In this document: positions 24,497 to 32,503 of the stretch, piece after piece | How the letters are laid out: each line of letters begins with the position of its first letter | Numbering within the stretch: the stretch's first letter is position 1 | Virus record (IMG/VR): IMGVR_UViG_3300028829_003568 | Coordinates: 1-51,322 of that record | Length of the DNA stretch: 51,322 nt | Strand: one strand, 5' to 3' | Source: a virus | Translations under genes and position numbers: made by a program | Notes under the pieces: model-generated | Databases searched by the model: none | What the model saw: the letters and a program-made list of their open reading frames with translations, nothing else | What the model was told of the DNA's origin: nothing

Positions 24497-25055
24497 AGTA
24501 GAATTATACGGCTATGGTGGTGAGTTTGTATTAGGCACACTAACAAAAGAGCAGTATGATTTTTGGATAGAAAACGAAGGTGATGGACTAGACAGTCACG
24601 TATTTTGGGATCCATATGATGACGCTGATGGAGATAATCCTATTACTGATGAGGAAGACCCACGTTTCTTGGGTTACTGGCACGACTTAGATGATATAGA
24701 ACATGTATGTGGTGCTGATGTAGATTCGTGTAGAGTTGTAGTAACATCATTAGACTCGGGTGAAGAAGTATATACATCAGATGATGTTAATCTAGTACAT
24801 ACCACAGACCAGCTTGTAGAAGAACAAAAGCGTGGATATTATTGGACTGCATATGCATCAGAAAAAGGTCAGCATTTTTATGCAGAACTTGAGATAGATG
24901 GTGAGTTTGATCCAACTAAATTAACAGTAAATGCAACTAACTTAGATGGCGAACATATAATTGATGAAGTTATGTATAACGAAGAAACACTAGATAATGA
25001 CGGTGGATCTACAGAAACTAAGAGTCAAAGCTACGAATTGCACGAAATTGTGTAA
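24483..25055 (+). CDS. Acidic hypothetical protein of marine phages
   Basis: The 190-residue protein is very acidic (many Asp/Glu) and strand-rich. It opens YEVELYGYGGEFVLGTL and has an internal CGADVDSCRV segment. From memory, the opening and the WHDLDDIEHVCGA region recur in cyanophage hypothetical proteins. It is the last gene before the subtilisin promoter. Strong acidity could indicate DNA mimicry, but that is speculation. Confidence 0.6.
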   Translation: MAKYEVELYGYGGEFVLGTLTKEQYDFWIENEGDGLDSHVFWDPYDDADGDNPITDEEDPRFLGYWHDLDDIEHVCGADVDSCRVVVTSLDSGEEVYTSDDVNLVHTTDQLVEEQKRGYYWTAYASEKGQHFYAELEIDGEFDPTKLTVNATNLDGEHIIDEVMYNEETLDNDGGSTETKSQSYELHEIV

Positions 25056-25058
25056 AAA

Positions 25059-25112
25059 ACCATTAAAAACCAATGTTTCTTGGTTGACAAATGGTATATT
25101 TTATCATATAAT
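25059..25112 (+). promoter_or_regulatory. Sigma70 promoter nested in inverted repeats, before the subtilisin gene
   Basis: TTGACA (25084-25089), a 17-nt spacer and a perfect TATAAT (25107-25112). AACCAA (25068-25073) and TTGGTT (25080-25085) form a perfect inverted repeat overlapping the -35 box, and ACCATT (25059-25064) with AATGGT (25090-25095) encloses it. This may act as an operator, or as a weak terminator for the upstream unit. A ribosome site (AGGAG) precedes the ATG at 25142. Confidence 0.8.
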
Positions 25113-25141
25113 GTACTTACATTAACAGTCAGGAGACTACT

Positions 25142-27829
25142 ATGAAGAAACTAATTGCAACCGCGTTAATGGGGTTATTCATTGCTCTAACGCCAATATC
25201 AGCATCTGCACAAACAAGTTATTTTGATGCAGCCTGGTTCCAAAAAATGGACCAAATGCGACAAATAAACTTTTCTAAATCAGTCGTAAGAAATTACACA
25301 AACATTACTAATAGATATTCGTTACTAATAAACAAATATTCTCGCTATAGTAACGCCAGTTGGTATAAACGTATTCAATCTCGATATACTTGGCATATAG
25401 CAGAGATTGAAAAATATAATACTATTATTAATTCAGATATTGCACCTAAAGTTGTGCGTACTTATGTAGAAGAAGTACCTGGCACAGTTGTTAATCGTGG
25501 CGAAACTATTACTACCACAAACAATAGTGTTGTTGAAGAACAAGATGGTAACACAATCAGAGAGTATGCAGTAATTACTGTTACTAAAACTACACCTATT
25601 ACAACTACGTATTTTACTAATTACAAAACTGTTAGTGTTTATGATAATGGTAAAGAAACATATCAAAACGATGTTAAAGTTGATCGCAAAGAAACTGTAA
25701 ATGCAATTGACACACAAGTTGATCGTGAGCTAATTAGAGAGTATGCTCTTGTTGTTCCAATTGAGGAAGAACCAGATGCGCCTACTGTAATTGTATTCAC
25801 AGAAGCAGAATATCTTGCTAGAGGCGATGTTGACTATACAGTAAGTGATAGTTATTATAATGCCGTGAAGAATATGAACAGTAATATTAATGATTCATAT
25901 ATTGAAAGACTAGGTGGATACTTTGGTAATAACTTAGATAAAATTGGAGCACCAGCGGCATGGTCTAGAGGATATACAGGTGAAGATAGTGTAATTGCAA
26001 TCTTTGATACTGGTATTGATACTGATCACAGTGAGTTTACAGATAGTATTCTCGACGCACAGTGTTTTACAAATGCATGTGAACGTGGGTTTGAAACTGT
26101 AGAAGATGGTAATAAGTATGGACACGGAACACACGTGGCAGGTATTGCCGCAGCTAACTTAGATGGTATTGGTACTACAGGTGTAGCCCCTGATGCTGAT
26201 TTACTTATTGGTAAACTTGCATACGACAGTGGCTTCTTTCAATTTAACAGGATTCCTGACGCAATGGAATGGGCAGTTAATAATGGTGCAGATGTTGTAA
26301 ACATCAGTGCTGGTACACGAACAAGTAGTGCATACAGAAACAGTCTTACAGAAATTAGCAAAGGTGTTTATTATGCAGATATGACGTTTGGTGATTATAA
26401 CACTCTTGGTTATAATCAAATATTTTCTACAAATGGACATGGTACTGCAATGATCGAGTCAATGAAAGGACACGAAACTGTTATGGTTCTTGCCGCTGGT
26501 AATGATAGACTTAAAGTAGCTAGTCAAGAATCACATATTGCTCTTGATTCAGAAATTGGTGATCGTGTGCTTATAGTTGGTATGTATGATGAAAGAAGAA
26601 ACGGCCTTAGTAAATGGAGTAATGCGGCAGGAACTATTTGTCGAGATCTAAATGATGATGGCACTTGTAATTCTGATGCACTTATAAGCGATAGATATAT
26701 TATGGCACCCGGTGTATATGTAGCGGCTCCTACTATTAATGGAGAATACACAACACTAACAGGTACATCAATGGCGGCTCCTCATGTAGCAGGTGCAGTT
26801 GCAGTTGTACATCAAATGTGGCCACACATGACTGGTGCTAATCTTAGTAAACTTTTGCTTAATACTGCAAGTACAGATGGTATTAATAATTACGATTCTA
26901 GTGTACATGGACAAGGTATGCTAGATTTAGATGAAGCAACACAACCACAAGGTGCAATGGGACTAGCAACTACAGGTAGAATCGATGGTGCTACAGTAGA
27001 TATTGCTAACAGTGGTACTATTGCAATGAGTGGCAATACAAACATTTCAGCATTAAATAGTGTAATGGCAGTTGATGAGTATGATAGAGATTATTACTTT
27101 GATGCCAATGGCATGGTAAACACAATTGATACTCGTACTGCAAGTGCCACACTAGCAGGTCAATATGGTTTTGCTCCAGACTATTACATTGGATATAATG
27201 GCGGTAGTATTATTCCTGTATCAAATGCAGGTACACACATTGCATTAAATGATACAAATGGTAATGTCAGTATTGTGCAACAATGGGACAAGTTCAGTAT
27301 GGGTCTTGTAAATGAAGCAGAAAGTTTCTTAGGTAACTATGCAAACAGTGAGCTTATGAAAATAGATGGTTCTAATACTGCATATGTAGGTTTTACAGAT
27401 AGTATAGACTTTAATAACGGTATTAACATGTGGGGCAGTGCTACACTAGGAGCAACAAGACTTAATGTAGATAATAGCTCTATGCTTAAGAGTGCAGACA
27501 TTATGATGTCTAATAGTGCAACACTAGGCATTAAACAAACTGTAGACAATGAAACATTTGGATTTGTAGCAAGTTTGCCAGTTAGTATTACAGGTGGTAA
27601 TGCAAACTTTAGTATTCCTACTAGTGTTAGTTCCACTGGAGATATTTCAAATACAAATATGAATAGTTCAATGAAAATGGACAATAGAGAGTTAGACTTG
27701 GGGTTGTTTTATATAAATACATTAACAGAAACAACTTCATTTACTGCTAACATTGAGTTGCGAAATAACTATTCAGGTACTAGCGACAATCATATAACAG
27801 CAGGACTAACTTACAAGGTAATGTTTTAA
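25142..27829 (+). CDS. Secreted subtilisin-like serine protease with autotransporter-like C-terminus
   Basis: The 895-residue protein has a signal peptide (1-24, SASA-Q), an N-terminal region of about 250 residues, then an S8 peptidase domain. The triad is D289 in FDTGIDTD, H328 in GHGTHVAG and S543 in GTSMAAPHVAG. After about residue 600 the sequence becomes Gly/Asn/Ser-rich with alternating strands and ends in Phe (LTYKVMF), as outer-membrane beta-barrels do. The layout resembles subtilisin autotransporters of Gram-negative bacteria. It would be exported and may be displayed on the outer membrane of the infected cell. It has its own promoter. Barrel identity is an inference from pattern. 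Confidence 0.8.
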   Translation: MKKLIATALMGLFIALTPISASAQTSYFDAAWFQKMDQMRQINFSKSVVRNYTNITNRYSLLINKYSRYSNASWYKRIQSRYTWHIAEIEKYNTIINSDIAPKVVRTYVEEVPGTVVNRGETITTTNNSVVEEQDGNTIREYAVITVTKTTPITTTYFTNYKTVSVYDNGKETYQNDVKVDRKETVNAIDTQVDRELIREYALVVPIEEEPDAPTVIVFTEAEYLARGDVDYTVSDSYYNAVKNMNSNINDSYIERLGGYFGNNLDKIGAPAAWSRGYTGEDSVIAIFDTGIDTDHSEFTDSILDAQCFTNACERGFETVEDGNKYGHGTHVAGIAAANLDGIGTTGVAPDADLLIGKLAYDSGFFQFNRIPDAMEWAVNNGADVVNISAGTRTSSAYRNSLTEISKGVYYADMTFGDYNTLGYNQIFSTNGHGTAMIESMKGHETVMVLAAGNDRLKVASQESHIALDSEIGDRVLIVGMYDERRNGLSKWSNAAGTICRDLNDDGTCNSDALISDRYIMAPGVYVAAPTINGEYTTLTGTSMAAPHVAGAVAVVHQMWPHMTGANLSKLLLNTASTDGINNYDSSVHGQGMLDLDEATQPQGAMGLATTGRIDGATVDIANSGTIAMSGNTNISALNSVMAVDEYDRDYYFDANGMVNTIDTRTASATLAGQYGFAPDYYIGYNGGSIIPVSNAGTHIALNDTNGNVSIVQQWDKFSMGLVNEAESFLGNYANSELMKIDGSNTAYVGFTDSIDFNNGINMWGSATLGATRLNVDNSSMLKSADIMMSNSATLGIKQTVDNETFGFVASLPVSITGGNANFSIPTSVSSTGDISNTNMNSSMKMDNRELDLGLFYINTLTETTSFTANIELRNNYSGTSDNHITAGLTYKVMF

Positions 27830-28407
27830 TGCAAAAGCAATACAAGACTAAACGAGGCAAACTTGAGGTCATAGCAGGCCCCATGTTTGCTGGTAAGAGC
27901 AGTGAGTTACTCAAACGACTGCTCTTTATTGAACACGGTGGACATAAGTGTCTTGTATTGAAACCAGTTATTGATGATAGATACGATGCAAATCATATTA
28001 TAACACATAACCAACTTAAACATTCTGCCGTTGCAGTAATTGACTTAGAACTAGTTAAAGACAACTATACAATAAAGTCATATAACTTTCATACAGTTTT
28101 TATTGATGAGATACAATTCTTTGACATGAACGAAACTATGTGGTTTGTTGAAGAAGGATTACGCAACGGTGTAAACTTTGTAGTAGCAGGTTTAGATCAA
28201 GACAGTAGGGGCGTACCGTTTGAAACAACATCACGTATGCTTTCACTAGCAGATGAAGTACTTAAAATTAAAGCATTCTGTACAATATGTGGAATGGATG
28301 CAGGAAAGACACAACGACTAAGAGCAACAGATCACTCTACTAGAGTAAAGGTTGGTGGCGCAGAATCTTATGAGCCACGTTGCCACGAACATTGGGAATC
28401 TAAGTAA
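27829..28407 (+). CDS. tdk: Thymidine kinase (type II)
   Basis: The 192-residue protein has a P-loop GPMFAGKS (17-24), the Walker B-like VFIDEIQFFD, the lasso-region VVAGLDQDSRGVPFETT and zinc-finger-like Cys/His residues (CTICG and CHEHW). These are diagnostic of type II thymidine kinase, which phosphorylates thymidine to dTMP. With ThyX it gives two routes to dTMP for phage replication. The start overlaps the protease stop by 1 nt. Confidence 0.92.
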   Translation: MQKQYKTKRGKLEVIAGPMFAGKSSELLKRLLFIEHGGHKCLVLKPVIDDRYDANHIITHNQLKHSAVAVIDLELVKDNYTIKSYNFHTVFIDEIQFFDMNETMWFVEEGLRNGVNFVVAGLDQDSRGVPFETTSRMLSLADEVLKIKAFCTICGMDAGKTQRLRATDHSTRVKVGGAESYEPRCHEHWESK

Positions 28408-28625
28408 TGAAATATAAACAAACTGGCACTAATAGTTGGACTATCGAAGTACAGGAAAATGGAAAAACAAAAGAATTATTTATAGAGTTTCCACCTGAAG
28501 CACTTGACCAAGTTGGTTGGGATGTAGGAGATACTTTAATTTGGGAAGAACTAGATCACGGAGCATGGCAGATTACAAAAAAAGGAAGGATTAATGATAA
28601 GAGAGTTACATCTAGAAATAACTAG
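28407..28625 (+). CDS. AbrB/MazE-like small DNA-binding-fold protein
   Basis: The 72-residue protein carries LFIEFPPEALDQVGWDVGDTL, the swapped-hairpin pattern (F-P-x-E-x-L-x-x-x-G-W-x-x-G-D) of the AbrB/MazE fold, followed by a strand GAWQITKK. Such proteins are transition-state-type regulators or antitoxins. No toxin gene is adjacent, so a regulator or phage structural use is possible. It overlaps the radical SAM gene by 32 nt. Confidence 0.6.
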   Translation: MKYKQTGTNSWTIEVQENGKTKELFIEFPPEALDQVGWDVGDTLIWEELDHGAWQITKKGRINDKRVTSRNN

Positions 28626-29190
28626 AAGATGCTTATTACAATGCCCAAAGTGTCCACGAACATACACAAGTGGATATAAGATAAGTGATATGAGTACAGA
28701 ACATTTTGAAGAATTAGTAAAAGTATTAAAACCTAAAACATTAAATTTCTGTGGAAACTTAGGTGACCCAATATTTCATAAACAATTAGATAAGTTTGTA
28801 AAGTTTGGTGCAGAACAAGGTTGTGATTTTTTTATGTCAACAGCAGGTGTGGGAAAAGATTTAAAATGGTGGGAATCATTTTATAATAGTTATACAAAAG
28901 GCAAAATTTATTTTGGCTTAGACGGATTAGAAGATACTGCACATAAATACAGAGTAGGTACAGATTGGCATAATGTATTTGATGCTATGAAATTAGGTGC
29001 AAGCATGGGTAAAAATATTGTATGGCAATGGATACCTTTCAGTTTTAATGAACATCAAATAACACAAGCAAAACAACTAGCCAAACAATATAATATTACA
29101 TTTGCATTAAGAATAAGCAGTAGATTTGATGGACCAAACGATCCATTAAGACCAACACTAAAGGAGTACCAGCTTGGATATAACTCCTAA
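28594..29190 (+). CDS. Radical SAM core, first half of split radical SAM/SPASM gene A
   Basis: The 198-residue protein has C13-x3-C17-x2-C20 for the 4Fe-4S/SAM cluster, then FCGNLGDP and FGLDGLEDTAHKYR, equivalent to the intact enzyme at 11339. It ends EYQLGYNS at TCC-TAA (29185-29190), exactly before the SPASM domain. That domain continues in the +1 frame. AAGGAAGGA precedes the start. Either a +1 frameshift at TCC-TAA joins the two parts, or two polypeptides assemble. Substrate unknown. Confidence 0.8.
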   Translation: MIRELHLEITRRCLLQCPKCPRTYTSGYKISDMSTEHFEELVKVLKPKTLNFCGNLGDPIFHKQLDKFVKFGAEQGCDFFMSTAGVGKDLKWWESFYNSYTKGKIYFGLDGLEDTAHKYRVGTDWHNVFDAMKLGASMGKNIVWQWIPFSFNEHQITQAKQLAKQYNITFALRISSRFDGPNDPLRPTLKEYQLGYNS

Positions 29191-29467
29191 ATGTAAATAC
29201 GGAGATACATTATTTGTAACACCGTTTGGTACACTAAGACCTTGTTGTTGGATACCAGAACAAATGTGTTGGGAAACATTTGATATTGACCCAAATTGGA
29301 ATATGGATATGACACCAGTAAAAACAATAAAAGAAAAAACAGTTCTAGACTTTGCAAACAAGATGGAACAACAACCAATGGACGTATGTAAAAGAATGTG
29401 TTCCACACCAAACGATACATCATTGTTTAATGCTACACAAAAAATGGTTGTTGATGATGAAACATAA
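29174..29467 (+). CDS. SPASM domain, second half of split radical SAM gene A
   Basis: The +1-frame continuation reads PKCKYGDTLFVTPFG, LRPCCWIP, VCKRMCS: the Cys set of a SPASM auxiliary-cluster domain. If translated alone, the start would be TTG 29174, with AAGGAG 7 nt upstream (29161-29166), giving 97 residues. Otherwise it is reached by frameshifting at 29187. It overlaps the core ORF by 17 nt. The conserved Cys show that the frame is under selection and is not a dead tail. Confidence 0.75.
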   Translation: MDITPKCKYGDTLFVTPFGTLRPCCWIPEQMCWETFDIDPNWNMDMTPVKTIKEKTVLDFANKMEQQPMDVCKRMCSTPNDTSLFNATQKMVVDDET

Positions 29468-29711
29468 GCCGCAAGAGAGATACTATGATTTTATGCTTAG
29501 ACGCACACGAGAAGTTCGTGAGCAAGAATTCTACGAAGCATGCATGTACTTTTTTATGGTAAAGGGACATTTAGATACAAACGATTCTACAATAACAGAA
29601 TCAAAAGAACATTACTTTAAACGTATATGGAGAGCAGGTTGTGATGGTGCACCACTCGATGAATGGGTAGATGGATTTGAAGAAGCATATAAGAAACGAA
29701 TGAATAAATAA
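29454..29711 (+). CDS. Small hypothetical protein between two radical SAM genes
   Basis: From the ATG-ATG at 29454 the frame has 85 residues, overlapping the SPASM ORF by 14 nt. It is highly charged and helical (RRTREVREQEFYEACMYFF), with a conserved-looking end RIWRAGCDGAPLDEWVDGFEEAY. It could be an accessory or a substrate of the flanking enzymes, but no leader/core peptide pattern is evident. Function unknown. Confidence 0.55.
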   Translation: MMKHKPQERYYDFMLRRTREVREQEFYEACMYFFMVKGHLDTNDSTITESKEHYFKRIWRAGCDGAPLDEWVDGFEEAYKKRMNK

Positions 29712-29717
29712 TACTAC

Positions 29718-30350
29718 ATGTTATTAAATAGTCCAATAGAAATAGAACTTACAACAAAATGCACACTTGGTTGCCCTGCATGTCCGAGAAATGAGCCAAG
29801 CGACAACCCAATATATTGGGATGTGGGACATATGGACACTAACCTTGCTAAAAGTTTCGCAGATGATCCTACTGATCGTCGTTATCTTTTTGTAGGATGC
29901 TATGGTGATCCAATATATCATCCAGACTTTATAGACATTGTACGATACTATGTGGATAGAAATAAAAGAATTATGATTCATACTAATGGTAGTTTTAAAA
30001 AACAGAAGTGGTGGGATGAACTAGCAAGTATTAATTGGACATCCAAACAAAAGTTTACTTTTAGTGTTGATGGATTAGAAGACACAAATCACATATACAG
30101 AATTCGTGCAAATTGGGAATCTATTATACGAGGTATGAAAACAATGGGATCACTTCCACACAAACGTAAGCCTAGACTAGAATGGAAAATGTTAGTGTTT
30201 CCATATAACGAACATCAAGTACCAGAAGCAAGACAGTTAGCAATGGAGTTTGGAGTTGATCATTTCTTACCAGTTAAAAGTGAAAGAGATATTAAAAATT
30301 ACAAATGCGATGACCCAGAAATATACAGGTGGCCAGATGATAAATCCTAG
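29718..30350 (+). CDS. Radical SAM core, first half of split radical SAM/SPASM gene B
   Basis: The 210-residue protein has C15-x3-C19-x2-C22 (TTKCTLGCPACPRN), FVGCYGDP, IHTNGS and FSVDGLEDTNHIYRI, the same core as gene A and as the intact enzyme at 11339. It ends RWPDDKS at TCC-TAG (30345-30350), at the same place as gene A. The SPASM part follows in the +1 frame. Frameshift or split subunits are both possible. Confidence 0.8.
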   Translation: MLLNSPIEIELTTKCTLGCPACPRNEPSDNPIYWDVGHMDTNLAKSFADDPTDRRYLFVGCYGDPIYHPDFIDIVRYYVDRNKRIMIHTNGSFKKQKWWDELASINWTSKQKFTFSVDGLEDTNHIYRIRANWESIIRGMKTMGSLPHKRKPRLEWKMLVFPYNEHQVPEARQLAMEFGVDHFLPVKSERDIKNYKCDDPEIYRWPDDKS

Positions 30351-30708
30351 ATGTTTGATATATAAAATGCCTATATTTTTATCTGCTGATAACAGATTAA
30401 AGCCTTGTTGTTTTTTAAATACAGTTGAAAAATTTAATGAATTTAAAAAATGGGGAGAAGATAATGGGATAGACGTCGACGGAGATTTAGATATAACAAA
30501 ACATAACGTAGATGCAATACTAAAAAGTAAGACATGGACTAAATTAATAGAGGGTTTTAAAACAGGCAACACTCCACAAGAGTGTCATAGATCATGTGGG
30601 ACGGGTAGTTACTCTAGCACTAGTAATACTTCTAAACATAGTGATTATGTAGAAGAAGTAATCAAAGTTGACAGTAGTGGATTGACAACTCGTTACAAAG
30701 AAGAATAG
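30337..30708 (+). CDS. SPASM domain, second half of split radical SAM gene B
   Basis: The ATG at 30337, with AGGTGG about 5 nt upstream, gives MINPRCLIYKMPIF, then NRLKPCCFLN and ECHRSCGTG, the SPASM Cys pattern. Length is 123 residues. An ATG at 30310 is an alternative without a good ribosome site. It overlaps the core ORF by 14 nt. The +1 junction CCT-AGA-TGT mirrors CCT-AAA-TGT of gene A. Confidence 0.75.
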   Translation: MINPRCLIYKMPIFLSADNRLKPCCFLNTVEKFNEFKKWGEDNGIDVDGDLDITKHNVDAILKSKTWTKLIEGFKTGNTPQECHRSCGTGSYSSTSNTSKHSDYVEEVIKVDSSGLTTRYKEE

Positions 30709-30723
30709 TATGAGAAATAATAT

Positions 30724-31506
30724 ATGAACATAACAATATTTGGATGCGGTTTCGTTGGTGGAACTGTAGCAAACTTCTTAGAAGAAAAATACGAAGGCGA
30801 ACGTTACAACATAGTAAAAGTTGATCCAATACATTATCCAGACGTTGATCCGCAACAAGCGGCAATGGAAGCTGATTCAGTTATCATATGTGTTCCTACA
30901 CCAAGCGAATACTTTGGAGAATGCGATGATAGTATTGTAAGAAGTGTACTAGAATTATGTGATGAACGTGTTCCTATTTTACTTAAAAGCTCAGTAACTC
31001 CAGATTTAATTGAAAAGTATCCAACTAATGTAATATATAATCCAGAGTTTCTAAGAGAAGCACATGCAGAGAATGACTTTAAAAATCAACATACATTTGT
31101 GCTAGGACATCATAAAAACAATAAAGAACAAGCAAAACATTGGGCAGACTTATTTTGTATACCAGAATGGAATGTAGTATATACAGATCCACGTACTGCA
31201 AGTATGATCAAATACACACATAATGCTTGGCTGGCCACTAAAGTAGCGTGGTTCCACGAATTATACACCGAATTACCACCAGGCATTGACTATGATACTA
31301 TAACTAGTGCCTTAGGCAGGTTTCCTACTATCGGGTCGACACACATGCAAGTGCCAAACAGCAATGGAACCCTAGGATATAGTGGTGCTTGTTTCCCAAA
31401 AGACGTAAAAGCCTTGACAAAAGTGGTAAAACATAGTATACTTAGTACAGTTAAAGAAATAAATGAAACACTTAATAAAACTAAAGGAGATCAAAATGAA
31501 GATTAA
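30724..31506 (+). CDS. ugd: Short UDP-glucose/GDP-mannose dehydrogenase
   Basis: The 260-residue protein has an N-terminal NAD fold (FGCGFVGGTVANF), a central helical domain (TASMIKYTHNAWLATKVAWFHEL) and the catalytic Cys223 in GYSGACFPKDVKAL, as in the UDP-sugar dehydrogenase family. Cellular enzymes are about 390-450 residues; the C-terminal UDP-binding domain is missing. Short phage versions exist from memory, so this may be a reduced active form. It would oxidise a UDP-hexose to a uronic acid. The end overlaps the next gene by 11 nt. Confidence 0.75.
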   Translation: MNITIFGCGFVGGTVANFLEEKYEGERYNIVKVDPIHYPDVDPQQAAMEADSVIICVPTPSEYFGECDDSIVRSVLELCDERVPILLKSSVTPDLIEKYPTNVIYNPEFLREAHAENDFKNQHTFVLGHHKNNKEQAKHWADLFCIPEWNVVYTDPRTASMIKYTHNAWLATKVAWFHELYTELPPGIDYDTITSALGRFPTIGSTHMQVPNSNGTLGYSGACFPKDVKALTKVVKHSILSTVKEINETLNKTKGDQNED

Positions 31507-31987
31507 AGAAACACTACTAATAGCTGTAGCAGGATTAATATTTTTAATTTTAACTTCACCTGCAAGAGCTGACAGTTATACGGAAGTTGATGGCTACTTA
31601 ACACACCATTACAAAACAGTTGAAACACAAAATAGAGTTTCAAACAGAACATGTTCAGAAGTAGATGTTCCTATTTACAGTAACACTGGTAAAGCACAAA
31701 CAGGAGAAGTACTTGGTGGTGCAATTATTGGTGGTATACTAGGTAACCAAGTTGGTGGTGGCAAAGGTAAAGATGCCGCAACTATATTAGGTGCAATACT
31801 AGGAGCAGATTTTGCCAATAAAAAAGGTGGCGAGAAAACTATTGTTGGATATAAAAGAACAACAGTATGTGAAGACAATCCTACTTTTGTAACTGAAACA
31901 ACAGAAGTTTATAGTCATAGTACAATTAGATTTGCAGACGGTAATAGACAGTACGATATCAAATTTATTGACGAAAAAAGAAAATAA
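31496..31987 (+). CDS. Exported glycine-zipper protein (17-kDa antigen-like)
   Basis: The start is set at 31496 after AAAGGAG, giving 163 residues. A signal peptide (about 1-25, ARA-D) is followed by a region with Cys (NRTCSEVDVP). A Gly-zipper membrane segment then follows (about 68-105: GGAIIGGILGNQVGGGKG, then ATILGAILGADFANKK), and a second Cys lies after it. This matches the glycine-zipper 2TM family seen in outer-membrane 17-kDa antigens. From memory, similar proteins are frequent in T4-like marine phages. It may alter outer-membrane integrity. Confidence 0.75.
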   Translation: MKIKETLLIAVAGLIFLILTSPARADSYTEVDGYLTHHYKTVETQNRVSNRTCSEVDVPIYSNTGKAQTGEVLGGAIIGGILGNQVGGGKGKDAATILGAILGADFANKKGGEKTIVGYKRTTVCEDNPTFVTETTEVYSHSTIRFADGNRQYDIKFIDEKRK

Positions 31988-31993
31988 ACAACA

Positions 31994-32032
31994 TAGAGGA
32001 CTTTATGCGTCGACCCTCTCTAAATACTCCGC
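31994..32032 (+). promoter_or_regulatory. Structured queD leader: TAAATA promoter or preQ1-like fold
   Basis: AGAGG (31995-31999) and CCTCT (32015-32019) can pair, followed by an A-rich tail CTAAATACT and CGC (32030-32032), which could pair back to GCG (32007-32009). This spacing recalls a preQ1-I riboswitch, but the diagnostic loop is not conserved. The same segment holds TCTAAATACT, shared with the clamp promoter at 15646 and similar to a T4 late box, which is the simpler reading. Confidence 0.3.
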
Positions 32033-32056
32033 CGTTTAATTTTATAGGAGAATACA

Positions 32057-32503
32057 ATGGCTTATTATAGCACAAAACATTACGGACACAACATTGGACT
32101 AAGTGCAGTGTTCCGTCAACCTAATGCAGATCATTCGCATTGCCATTTGCTACACGGATATAGTTTAGCATTTACATTTACATTTGGTTGTAATGAATTA
32201 GACAACAAAAACTGGGCAGTTGACTTTGGAGGACTAAAACCTTTAAAGGCTTGGCTAGAAGATAGTTTTGATCATAAGGTAGCAGTAGACAAAACAGACC
32301 CACACATGGATACACTAAAAGATCTTGAATCAAAAGGTTTAGCAGAACTACGTATCTTTGATGGAGTGGGTGCAGAAAAGTTTGCCGAACACGCCTTTAA
32401 CTTTGCAGACAAACTTATACGTGAAGCAACAGATAACAGATGCTATTGCGTTAAAGCCGAGTGTGCAGAACATGGTGCCAACTCAGCAATCTACGAGGCA
32501 TAA
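32057..32503 (+). CDS. queD: QueD-like 6-carboxytetrahydropterin synthase (phage type)
   Basis: The 148-residue T-fold protein has the Cys/His segment DHSHCHLLHGYS (25-36), with C29 in the catalytic-Cys position, VDFGGLKPLKAWLEDSFDH (54-72) and the C-terminal ECAEHGANSAIYE with the conserved Glu. QueD turns dihydroneopterin triphosphate into carboxytetrahydropterin for 7-deazaguanine synthesis. Two usual zinc ligands differ: the AAH motif is SAV and HGH is HGY. I recall this variant in cyanophages. It is directly followed by queE. Confidence 0.8.
   Translation: MAYYSTKHYGHNIGLSAVFRQPNADHSHCHLLHGYSLAFTFTFGCNELDNKNWAVDFGGLKPLKAWLEDSFDHKVAVDKTDPHMDTLKDLESKGLAELRIFDGVGAEKFAEHAFNFADKLIREATDNRCYCVKAECAEHGANSAIYEA

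Noticed and set aside
29703-29710. AATAAATA just before the radical SAM gene B
   Set aside because: It lies in the end of the previous coding sequence and only 7 nt before the ATG; AT-rich coincidence is more likely than a promoter.
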